From NCBI RefSeq assembly GCF_047511655.1, contig NC_133392.1, positions 28,320,001-28,384,000 of the forward strand: DNA of 64,000 bases, written 5' to 3'. Shown here one piece after another: positions 55,708 through 64,000 of the stretch. The translations under genes were made by a program, and so were the position numbers. The stretch comes from Castor canadensis. Taxonomy: Eukaryota > Chordata > Mammalia > Rodentia > Castoridae. The notes under the pieces were generated by a model. The model saw nothing but the letters and a program-made list of their open reading frames with translations, did not search any database and was not told the DNA's origin. How positions within the stretch are numbered: position 1 is the stretch's first letter; every line of letters begins with the position of its first letter.

Positions 55708-55711
55708 AAAA

Positions 55712-55842
55712 ATACTTAGCAGGTGGGGTGGCTCATGCCTAGGAAGGCCAAGGCATAAAAAACTGCTTGCGCCCAGGAGCTCTAGGTCAGCATGGAATAC
55801 AGTAATATATAGTGAGACCCTGTCTCAAAAAGACAGAAAGAA
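55712..55842 (+). mobile_element. B1 SINE
   Basis: CAGGTGGGGTGGCTCATGCC, CCCAGGAGCTCTAGGTCAGC, GTGAGACCCTGTCTCAAAAA. Confidence 0.85.
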
Positions 55843-56077
55843 GAGCAGTATCTAATAAAGTTCCTTTAAGTACTTAGTTCCAAATAATTTAAATTTTTGC
55901 ATCCTAATAAATTTATAGCTATTTGAAAAACTAATACACATAAATCAGGGGGCAAAAAATATTTTTATTTCATTCTTAACCCCAATTGTTTACTAATGGG
56001 GTGTGTGCACCCATTGGGTTCTATATAATGTCAAAAACCTTGGAGTCACCCTTGGATACTGCCACATCATTTTCTGT

Positions 56078-56163
56078 TCCACATTGACTTTCTTTTCTTT
56101 TCTTTTTTTGATGGGACTGGGCTTTGAACTCAGGGCTTCATGCTTGCAATCCACATTGACTTT
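56078..56163 (-). mobile_element. 5'-truncated ID SINE with target-site duplication
   Basis: An antisense 3' half (56092-56149) with a T-rich tail is flanked by a perfect 14-bp repeat TCCACATTGACTTT at 56078-56091 and 56150-56163. Confidence 0.88.
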
Positions 56164-56164
56164 T

Positions 56165-57560
56165 GTTTAGTTCTTGCTTCTATTACAGAAACCATCAGAA
56201 GTCCAGTTATACAAAAACATTATTAAATGTAACACAGCACAATCTAATGTTGATTCTTTGAACCACTTCATGATAGTTAGAACAGATGTCAAACATTGTG
56301 TTTCCCTCAAAGACCTGAATGTCTGTCAGCAGTCCTGTGAGCACTGTGGCACTCTGAGGTACCTCAGGGCATAGTCTGAAAACCATAGATTTAGGGAGTC
56401 TGTCTCTTTGTATAACAAACCTCCTTAAGTAGTGTTTGAAAGCTTGGGACAATTGAACAGAGGTCATCTGACTTAGTCACAGGAAAAGGACTTGAATCTT
56501 ATTCACAATTTGGGGATATATACAGAGGAGGCACAGTCTGGGAGTTCAGATGTTGGAAGCCAACTTGCAGAAATGGGACATTGAGAGAAAATCACTAGCA
56601 GAGAATGTGCAAGTCTAGCAGGATGAACCAGACTCAGCAGAAGGCCAAACTATTGTAGAAAGTGATGCTTCCAGGCACGTTGTAGGGTGATGCTTTATCT
56701 TGTACTACCATTCATAGCACCACTATCCCACACCACTGAGCCTTGGTGCCCTGGAAAGGTGATGAAAATAAAACCTTATCACCAACATCCAAACAACCTG
56801 ACTCTAGGACCATCCTATAGGAAATGGACAACAAGGTGAAGGTGTCTCCCTTCCAGCCTTAAGTGATGGAAGCTTGATGTCAGTCCCAAGAAGTTGCAGA
56901 GGTAAAGGCTAGGCCAGCTCTACGAGGAATATAAGGTAGGGAAACAGATAAACAGACTTGGAGAGGGTGGTCCTGATTACACATATAGCATTCTTTCCCC
57001 CATACCAGCCCCTGCATTCAGAGCTTCTAGAGAAGCACAAGCAAAGGCAGAGTTGAATTCATCTTCTTACTACCTGTCATATCTAGGGACAAGGTTCACA
57101 TTGTCCAGAGGACTTTTCAAGCCACACTACAACCCATTCTGATACGCCTCCCTGGGGGCAGGAGGCACCATATGTTTGGGGATCCTCCAGGCTGAAAATC
57201 ACCAGAGCTGTGAGTCACTGTTGTTTCTCTTTTGAATGTGTCAGTTTTTTTGTTTGTTTGTTCAGATGTAAAACAGACCTAGAACCACTGTATTTGTGAC
57301 TCTACCTAGGATCAGCATATGGATGGGGCTTAGGACACTTTTGGATTCACCTTAGCTCATTCAGCAAAATAAGTGGTGTGGACCTACAGTGGATCAGGCA
57401 CTATTATAGGTAACAAAAGTGAAGATAGGAGCTGTTGTTTAATGGGCATAGAGTTTCAGGTTTGCAAAATGAGAAACAATGCAAAAATAACACTTAAAAT
57501 GGACAATATGGTAAAAATTTATGTTAATGTGTTTTTAGCACAGTTTTTAAAAATGCAGTG
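56165..57560. other. No gene recognised
   Basis: AT-moderate DNA. A TGAAAACCATAGATT word near 56380 hints at an old DNA-transposon remnant. No exon support. Confidence 0.35.
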
Positions 57561-57561
57561 A

Positions 57562-57640
57562 GGGCTCAGTGGTACAGCACTTGCCTAGCATGTGCAAGGT
57601 TCTGGATTTGATCCCCAGCATGACAAAACAAACAAACCAG
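57562..57640 (+). mobile_element. ID SINE
   Basis: GAGGGCTCAGTGGTACAGCA to GGATTTGATCCCCAGCATG; a few 5' bases are missing. Confidence 0.87.
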
Positions 57641-58194
57641 GAGTGCTCCTTCTGGGAAATAAAAATTGTCAATTGACTGAGGACTTGCTGGTGGTAGGGG
57701 AGAGGAAGTCTTCAGTCAGAAAGAAAATAACATAGGTGGTTAACTTACAGATCATTATAACAAACTCTTGTTCCATAAGCAAGCTCTTTAACCTGCAGGA
57801 GCTTCTTGGAGGAGATAATGGAGGTTATTTTCCTATTGGATGTGCCGGAGTAGCAAGGGGTTGTGTATCTAGCCCAAGCTATGCAGGGTTCCTCCCATTC
57901 TCCTAGTTATTTTTGGTTTGTTGTTTCTTTCATCTAGTCGTTATTCACTTGCAATACCTCACTGGCCTGACAAGATTGGAAGATGGAAGCTAGAGGAAGC
58001 CCTGCCTGCTAATGTGCCTCAGACGGCCCGGGGTTAGACAGAAGCTGAGAGGACCCCCAGAGAGGAAAAAGATGTGTATAAAAGATGAGAGAAAGGAGCA
58101 TCCCAGGAAGCTCTCTGTTTAGGAATGATCCAGCTGGACCCAAATCCCCATACACATAATCCCTAGCAAAAGGTTGTCCCCGCATCATGATGGC
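57641..58194. other. No gene recognised
   Basis: Single-copy-looking DNA leading into the CpG-rich region. Confidence 0.35.
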
Positions 58195-58850
58195 CCCGAA
58201 GTCACTGCAACGTGCAGAGATTGAAGAAGTGAGGATGGAGAGAGGCGCCTACACGGGCTGCGTCCCTGCACATGGGAAGAGCCCTACATTTCTCCTCAGC
58301 GTCGGCCACTGAGCCACACTGAACTGGGTCCAGTAAACGTTTCCTGGGCAGTTGGAGGCGAGGGCGGAGCGAGGGAGAAGGGCGGCCGGCTAGAGAGGAC
58401 AGACCAATTGCTTTGGAGGCGACTGAAAACAATCCGGGCTGCTCCACGAGAGACCTCGCGCGATTCCTCGAAAACCTCGGGATTTCCAAGCAGGAAGTCA
58501 AAGGGCGGGCGCTGGGCAGCTCCTGGCTTTCGAAACTGGACAGGCAAGGAGGGGAATTTGGCGGATTTATCGGTTCAGGACTAAATCAGAGGGGAAGCGA
58601 GATCCAGGCTCAGACCAGAAAACGCAAACTTACTTGCTGCCTATGGCACAAAAGCCGTTGCCTGGGAAACCGGAAGGAGGCGGAGCCGAATCTAGCTTAG
58701 AGTGACAGGAGCACGTCAGGGGGTGAAACTGTTTCCGGACCAGCGGACTGCGTACCCAGGGGCGTGACTTCCCTGTGACTGATAGGTCTGGCGGAGGGGC
58801 TTGAAGCTGATTGGCTTTACTGGGAGGAAAAGCCAATCGCCAGGAGTCTG
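58195..58850. promoter_or_regulatory. CpG-rich promoter-like region with RFX X-box
   Basis: CpG-dense. It has an X-box GTTGCCTGGGAAAC at 58657-58670 that runs into an ETS site ACCGGAAG (58669-58676) and a GGAGGCGGAG GC box. Farther right, two convergent CCAAT boxes form a 10-bp inverted repeat (GATTGGCTTT 58809-58818, AAAGCCAATC 58829-58838). RFX + ETS + NF-Y + GC boxes is the pattern of a housekeeping or ciliary-type promoter. No protein frame next to it is recognisable, so it may serve a non-coding RNA or an unannotated gene. Confidence 0.5.
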
Positions 58851-58854
58851 ATGC

Positions 58855-59960
58855 AGGACCCTATAGGGCCAGCTTCAACTCTGGCCTGTCTTTAGGATAC
58901 CGACCTGCCTCAATTAGTCCCCGTGGTCCGAGAAGGGAGCTGGATATGTCTGTCTACTTGACTCCCTCCCATGGCCAGGGTTCCAGCTTTCAAGCCATAT
59001 TTCCCTTAGGATGTGGGCAGAGAGGGCTGTAAGTTTTTCTAGTCTTTAGCAATGGGCAGGGTGAGGATTCTGAAGCAGATGAGGCTAGGTGAAAGGAAGA
59101 CTGGAGTGGGCGGGGGAGGCCAATGACACCAGAAAAGGTTCCTGAAGTTTGAGCACTAGAAGAGGGGAGGCCCAAAGAACAACCGGGCAGAGTTAACTTT
59201 CAATGAGAAAGTGGTGCCGCTACCCAAATGCTGATTTCCGAGGAAAATTACAAGTATTTGGAGGCAATTTGGAGAATGTTTCTGGCTAGGATTTGCCCCT
59301 AGAGAGCCTGTGAACTGCTCTGTTGCTAACTTTTGCTGCATTTGAGAAACTGGTCTGGAACTAGAAAGGAAAGATAACAGGAAAGCACTTCTTCCCAAGT
59401 GGCCCCACTGGTGCCTTCCAGTTTTCTCTCTGACATGGTTTAGTATTATCTGCAGAGCACAGATAATTCTGTTACAAAACCTTCTTACCTGTTTTGTTTT
59501 GAAGATTGCTCCCTCCCACTCACTCCCCAAATGGGTTTACCCTACATGAATTCTCCAGTAAAATTGCAAGGCCTCTTTTCAAGGAACTCCCAAAGACCAA
59601 ATCTGAACTTCAGGAAGGGGCTTCCAGAGTGACCCAGGCCTGGGTTCAATTCCTAGCACTGCCAAAATCCAGGGCTCCTACTGGCTTGGTGGAAGATACT
59701 GGTCTGATTGACAGGATGGGATGAAATTGAAACTGGTCACCTAAGTGTTGTCCCATATTTAATCAAGAATGGGGTTATTTGCTTATTTGAGAGGCTATTA
59801 AGCTCTCAAATTTTGAAACTCCTTTTAGTGGATTTAGTAAAAGGTTGTATACACCTGACCTGTCAGTTTTGCTGGTCTGTAAACAATCTGAGCCCAGGGA
59901 GAAAGTGCCCTAGAACATTAAAGGAACCAGAAAAATGACCTCAGCTAACAACAGGTGAGA
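58855..59960. other. No confirmed gene; possible exon edge
   Basis: A donor-like GGCT|GTAAGT lies at 59028-59029 on the plus strand, downstream of the CpG-rich promoter-like region. An ID 3' fragment lies at 59628-59670 (GGGTTCAATTCCTAGCACTG). No protein family was recognised. Confidence 0.35.
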
Positions 59961-59964
59961 GGAA

Positions 59965-60160
59965 GTACAGCACAGTGGCTTCAGAGCTCAGCTTAAATCC
60001 TGTTCCCTGCTCCATCATCTCCTAATTGTGTAGTTGTGGGCAACTTTCTTAATGTCCTGAAACCTGTGTCTTTTCTAAGAACGGACATAACTCCTGTCTC
60101 ACAAAGATGGTTGTGAAGATTAAAAGAGATAATGGACTTAAAGCACTTGGCTTTGTTGAG
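59965..60160 (+). mobile_element. MIR SINE
   Basis: ACAGTGGCTTCAGAGCTCAG, TCATCTCCTAATTGTGTAG, AAGATTAAAAGAGATAATGG. Confidence 0.82.
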
Positions 60161-60164
60161 CCTG

Positions 60165-60720
60165 AGACCACCCAGCAGGACTCGGAACAAAAGCTGGTGT
60201 CCCTGCTTCCCAGACAAGTAAACCTCTACTTAACCCAAAACGAGTGATTGACCCAGGTAAAGGTTCACCTATGGCTGCAGTAAGGCTATTCAGCTCTAAA
60301 GGTTTTTCTTTACCACCTAATTTAAGAGTTTTGGGCTGAAAAAGGGGAGATTTGAGCTATTTCCTCACAAAGAGTGGGGAATGGCAGTCCTTTTCCCTTC
60401 CCCCTCTCTAGAGGCATCCTTGGGGAGCAGAGGTCACCACCCCATGCCAAATGTTTGAAGGAAACCAAGAAATTCAGAGCCTGAGTTGATACATACATAT
60501 GTGATCAGCCCCACTAGTGAAGAAGGAAATGAAGGTAGAACTTCATCTTCACAAGGAATAAAATGTGCCAATGAGAAGATGGATTTTTCTAAACTCAGAG
60601 TGCCCTCTGCTGGGAGATGAGGCTCCCTACAGACAGAGACTAGGCTTGGGGGAGGGAAGGAAAGGCTTCAGGCAGGAGGCTCCTGGGCACTCACAAAATG
60701 GAACAAGTGGAGATTAAGAG
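60165..60720. other. SFXN3 downstream flank, no gene recognised
   Basis: Single-copy-looking DNA containing the CTCF-like site at 60601. Confidence 0.35.
60601..60613 (-). promoter_or_regulatory. CTCF-like site downstream of SFXN3
   Basis: The minus strand reads CCAGCAGAGGGCA, a full match to CCASYAGRKGGCR, about 330 bases past the inferred SFXN3 poly(A) site. Confidence 0.5.
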
Positions 60721-60721
60721 A

Positions 60722-60945
60722 TAGGTTGCCAGAGGTGGTAGCTCACAGCTGTAATCCTAGCTATTTGGGAGACTGAGATTGGGAGGATCACAGTTTGAGG
60801 CCAGCTTAGGCAAATAGTTCTTGAGACCCCCATCTCCAAAATAACCAGAGTAAAATAAACTGGAGCTGTGATTCAAGCAGTAAAGCACCTGCTTTGCAGC
60901 TGTGAAACACTGAGTTCAAACTTCAGTCCCACCAAAAAAAAAGAA
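60722..60945 (+). mobile_element. B1+ID composite SINE
   Basis: GGTGGTAGCTCACAGCTGTA, GAGGCCAGCTTAGGCAAATA, then the ID unit to CAAACTTCAGTCCCACC with an A-tail that ends close to the SFXN3 poly(A) signal. Confidence 0.88.
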
Positions 60946-62334
60946 GTAGACAGGTTTGCAGTTTATTGACTAACCATGCTATTTATCACTGGGGAAGGTG
61001 AAATAGGGGGAGCAGAAAGTGGACTCAGGACCCCACTGGGGCCTTTTTGTCTGTTCCACCCACCTCTTCAGCCAGAGGTCATGGGAGTTGGAGTCGAGCT
61101 CTGACTATACTCTGGATTCACTAGTCCCCATGCCAACCCCAAACCCATCTTCCATTTGGTCCAGTCATTGAGGCCTGAGACCGTCCTCTTCTTGGGGGTG
61201 AGGGCAGACAGAGGGTAGGGCTAGGCCGAAAGGAAAAGGAAGGGCTGGAGGCATAGTTCAGTGGTAGAGCACTTGCCTAGCATATGTCAGGTCTTGGTTC
61301 AATCCCTAGTATTGCCAAAAAAGAAAAAGAAAAAGGAAAAGGAAAAGGAAAGAAAGGGAAGATGCTAAAGAGAGGGTTACAGTGACTAGCTAACAAGGGT
61401 CAATGGAGCACAATATTCCCTGTCTATGTATTGTGCACATGAGGCCTGTAGAGTTTAAGCAGCATTCCCACGTGTTCCTCTGTGAGTGGGTGTGGATGGT
61501 GGCAGCTCTGGAAGGGGAACGCCTGCTGTGCCTGCATGGCTGGTTGGGGAGGAGTTGGATTGTCAGATTTCTATTTGAGATCATGATATCAAAGCAGACC
61601 AAGAACTCCAAAGGTTGTACATAAAGGTGCCCACATTGTAGTGTGGAGGACATGGGAGAAGCAGCAAGTACAGGATACTGACACTGCTTTGTTCTGGTTG
61701 AGGAGAGAAAACAGCCATTCTAGGATGTGGAAGATGGTCTTGGGATGCATAATTCCCCTGTCTTCCAGATCCCAACATGGCTTCTCCTGCCAGCCCAGGT
61801 CCTGAGCCAGCTTAGGGAGCTGGGTCTCAGAAACCTGAAGGATCCAGGCCAGTTTGGCCTGCTTATGTCCCTCAGTCTCTGTCCTGAGATCTCAGGACTC
61901 CTGTGTTCAGAAGGGGTGAGGTGCTGTCAGAAATGCCTTGGCAGAGAAGAATATAAGGAAGGAAATCCCACCTGTAACTTGGCTTGCTGGTAGGTGAGCA
62001 GAAGGCCGAGGAAGGAAGCCAGCTATCAGAACATCCCAAGACAGCATGTCTGCTCTTAACTTCTGGGACCAAATGGTAAACACATACATGTATCGCATGT
62101 ATGTACTAGACACACGAGCACAGAACGTGTTCAAAGTCTTCTCTTTGAAACCAGAGAAGAGAGGAAAAAGGCTAAGGGGGTGCCTCCCCCAGCCTACTAG
62201 ATTGTTGGTCTCAATAACTGCTCCCCCACCAAGCCCCCTGTCCAGTACCAGCAGATGGATAAGTGGCAGAGGTGGCAAGGTGGCACAGAGCAGCAGCCCA
62301 AAGAGGTAAGGAAGGGGACAGAGGCTGACCCTTC
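60940..62334 (-). other. SFXN3: SFXN3 3' UTR
   Basis: Sequence downstream of the SFXN3 stop runs to a minus-strand AATAAA at 60967-60962, about 1.37 kb away. I recall the human 3' UTR as being of roughly this size, which cannot be checked here. The UTR contains an antisense ID-type SINE (61240-61345). The end is inferred from the hexamer. Confidence 0.45.
61240..61360 (+). mobile_element. ID SINE within the SFXN3 3' UTR
   Basis: GGGCTGGAGGCATAGTTCAG to GTTCAATCCCTAGTATTGCC and a purine-rich tail. Antisense to SFXN3. Confidence 0.88.
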
Positions 62335-62431
62335 TCAAAGCCCCTTGTTGTAGAAAACCACCTCGATGCTGGGGTTTTGCTCATGGATCTGAGTTCTCAG
62401 CTCCGGCTCCAGCCTGGTCACATGTATGGAG
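62335..62431 (-). CDS. SFXN3: SFXN3 terminal coding exon
   Basis: The acceptor is CTGTTCTGTTGCAG. The exon completes a split Ser codon, then encodes [20 protein letters not shown] and [11 protein letters not shown] before TGA at 62337-62335. Confidence 0.94.
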
Positions 62432-63359
62432 CTGCAACAGAACAGCACAGGCCAGCTGAATGTCCCTTGGACTCAACCACTCAGGCCCAGAGGTTACCAT
62501 CTCTCTCCTCCCAGGTTCATCTCCTACTTTTAGAAGGTCTGGCTCACTATCATTTCTCCCACCCTCAAATCAATTGAGTACCTGCCAGATCTTCCTGGAA
62601 CACACTAAGGGCCTGAAAATCAGTTGGTCCAGAGACACAGAGACCTGTTCAGAGTTCCCAGCCAAACCTGGGGACAGCACTTACCTCTTCTGGGGGAACA
62701 AGGCACAGCACAGAGGGGTGGCAAATACCAGGCTGGGAGAGAAGAGCATTGGAAATAATTGAGAAACTTTGGCCTGAGAGTGTTCCTTCCTTGTATCCAC
62801 CCATGGAGATGGCCTCTGAGGGGTGTTATTTTTCAGTGCTGAGTATCAAAACCCAGGGTCATGTCCTTACCACGCAAGTGCTTTGCCACTAAGCTACACC
62901 TCAAGCCGTAGGAGTGGGGATTGGAGCCAAAGGATCTTTTAGGAACATTAAGTCCAGCCCTGACCTTAGGTTCTGGCTGAGGAAAGATCCTCCCAAGCAC
63001 CAGTCCTAAGCCCCATGACAGAAAGTGGCAGAATCAGGAATGAAATGGGCTAGAAACTCCTGGATGGTGTCAAAGGGTATATTTCCATGGTTTCCTCTGG
63101 TGGATAAAGAATGGAACCCCTCAACTAAACTCTTGATCTTTAAGGATAGGAACTACCCCCTTACACACACAGTATGCCCTTCAGATGTCCAAGATACCAC
63201 CCGAATGAGTGAATGATGTATGTAAACATCTCAAAGGCAATAAATACCTGCCACACCCACCACGGAAAGGCACTCACACATGCTCCCAGCTAACTCCTTG
63301 CACACTTACCAGAAGCCTACCAGTCCCACCTGCAGGGGTGCCCCCAGCCAGGGGCGGTG
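62335..63359 (-). CDS. SFXN3: SFXN3, sideroflexin-3, last three coding exons (5'-partial)
   Basis: Exons 63359-63310 (50 nt), 62732-62685 (48 nt) and 62431-62335 (97 nt including TGA) join in phase to give the C-terminal 64 residues. These run from [16 protein letters not shown] through the hydrophobic segment [18 protein letters not shown] to the family end VVFYNKGL. Each junction has GT-AG ends and a good pyrimidine tract. Sideroflexins are about 320-residue multi-pass proteins of the mitochondrial inner membrane. SFXN1 and SFXN3 import serine for mitochondrial one-carbon metabolism. The segment here holds the last membrane helix and the conserved tail. Upstream exons lie beyond the right edge; no further exon was found between 63360 and 64000. 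Closely related SFXN1 is the main alternative, but the tail sequence and the KAZALD1 neighbour favour SFXN3. Confidence 0.92.
62685..62732 (-). CDS. SFXN3: SFXN3 penultimate coding exon
   Basis: A 48-nt exon with acceptor CTTCTCTCCCAG and donor AGAG|GTAAGT, encoding the end of a membrane helix, [15 protein letters not shown]. Confidence 0.93.
62828..62912 (-). mobile_element. ID SINE within an SFXN3 intron
   Basis: Antisense on the plus strand: CAGTGCTGAGTATCAAAACC to CTAAGCTACACCTCAAGCC. Lies in sense orientation in the intron between two SFXN3 exons. Confidence 0.85.
63310..63359 (-). CDS. SFXN3: SFXN3 antepenultimate coding exon
   Basis: A 50-nt exon with acceptor TCTCCCCACAG and donor TCTG|GTAAGT, encoding [16 protein letters not shown] plus two bases of the next Cys codon. 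Confidence 0.92.
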
Positions 63360-63664
63360 CTGTGGGGAGACAGAGACAATGGAATGGCTGTGTGCCCTGC
63401 CTCCCTAACCTCCATCCCATTTTACCCACCATGGTTCTGTCCCAACAGCCCTTCCTTTGAGCCCTTGGACACATGGCCCTCTCTCCCAAGCCCATGATAG
63501 GGTTGGGACCTCCAGAGAGCAGCCTTCTACTCCAGCCAGGCCTGCTTCCTGACATCCCATCACACATTCTTACCTCTCAATATTGGTTCCCCTGACCCTC
63601 TTTCTCTTCCCTCACTTCCTCCAGTAGCTTCTTTCTTCAGGAAGTTGCCTCTGAACCTCCACTC
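63360..63664 (-). other. SFXN3 intron, no exon seen
   Basis: No splice-bounded sideroflexin codons were found. The sequence is pyrimidine-rich and single-copy in appearance, consistent with intron up to the L2 fragment that follows. Confidence 0.5.
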
Positions 63665-63955
63665 ACTTCTCATCCCAGCGGCATTAATCCATCCCTTTCC
63701 AAACACATCTGCTCAGCACACCTTTCTCCATTTGATCCAGCCACACGGACCACCATTTTGTTCCCTAAATGTGCATGCCTGTTCCTGTCTCAAGGCTTTT
63801 GCATTATCTGTTTTCTCGGCCTGAAACACTCTATTCTGAGCTCTTTGCCTGGCTGTCTCCTTCTCATTCTTTGGGTCTTTAGAGGACCCTTCTCTGATCA
63901 CCCTATCTAAATTGTTCACCCCCATCAGTCTCAATTAATTACACTGCCTCACTGG
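63665..63955 (+). mobile_element. L2 LINE 3' fragment
   Basis: GTGCATGCCTGTTCCTGTCT, CAAGGCTTTTGCATTATCTG, CTGATCACCCTATCTAAATT match the L2 3' region. It lies in the SFXN3 intron. Confidence 0.75.
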
Positions 63956-64000
63956 CTTCCTACAAAGAACACTTCACAACTTATAATGACACACTTATTG

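Noticed and set aside
63540-63640. A further upstream SFXN3 exon
   Set aside because: TTCAGGAAG-like words occur, but no GT-AG-bounded codons continue the sideroflexin sequence.

Overview
The window is mammalian nuclear DNA. It has widely spaced short exons with GT-AG introns, dense SINEs and ancient MIR, L2 and L1 relics, CpG-rich promoters set in long non-coding tracts, and microsatellites. The young SINEs are 7SL-derived B1 units, tRNA-derived ID-type units and B1+ID composites, which points to a rodent. Composites of this kind, together with a mouse-like KAZALD1 N-terminus, fit a non-muroid rodent such as a beaver or a relative (Castorimorpha). The species is an inference.

Two protein-coding genes can be supported, both on the minus strand. 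KAZALD1 (exons between about 42.1 and 38.5 kb) is complete: one non-coding first exon and four coding exons giving 310 residues, a secreted protein with IGFBP-N, Kazal-like and Ig domains. SFXN3, a mitochondrial inner-membrane serine carrier, enters from the right edge; only its last three coding exons (63359-62335) and its 3' UTR are present. This order matches human 10q24.31 (SFXN3 - KAZALD1 - TLX1NB - TLX1), so the left 38 kb should be the KAZALD1-TLX1 interval. TLX1 itself lies outside the window.

Left part (1-38 kb): no coding gene was recognised. Repeat-derived DNA alternates with repeat-free islands rich in homeodomain-type TAAT/ATTA, POU octamer, TGACAG (MEIS/TGIF) and TTTATTA motifs, at about 11.6, 13.1, 15.9, 19.6, 20.1, 21.9, 25.0, 31.1, 32.1 and 37.0 kb. 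I read these as candidate conserved enhancers of the TLX1/LBX1 regulatory neighbourhood. Conservation could not be tested here.

Middle (38-43.8 kb): KAZALD1, its GC-box promoter and a CpG-rich upstream flank. CTCF-like motifs point inward from both sides (plus-strand at 36.06 and 37.39 kb, minus-strand at 43.79 kb).

Right part (44-64 kb): a SINE/L1/LTR-rich block (44-50 kb), three more motif islands (51.6, 53.5, 54.5 kb) close to CpG-rich sequence with strong splice-donor motifs, a second CpG-rich promoter-like region with an RFX X-box (58.2-58.9 kb), and the SFXN3 3' end.

No CRISPR array, operon, phage or other prokaryotic system is present. The most interesting unexplained content is regulatory: the island array, the CTCF-like layout, and two promoter-like regions with no recognised gene.
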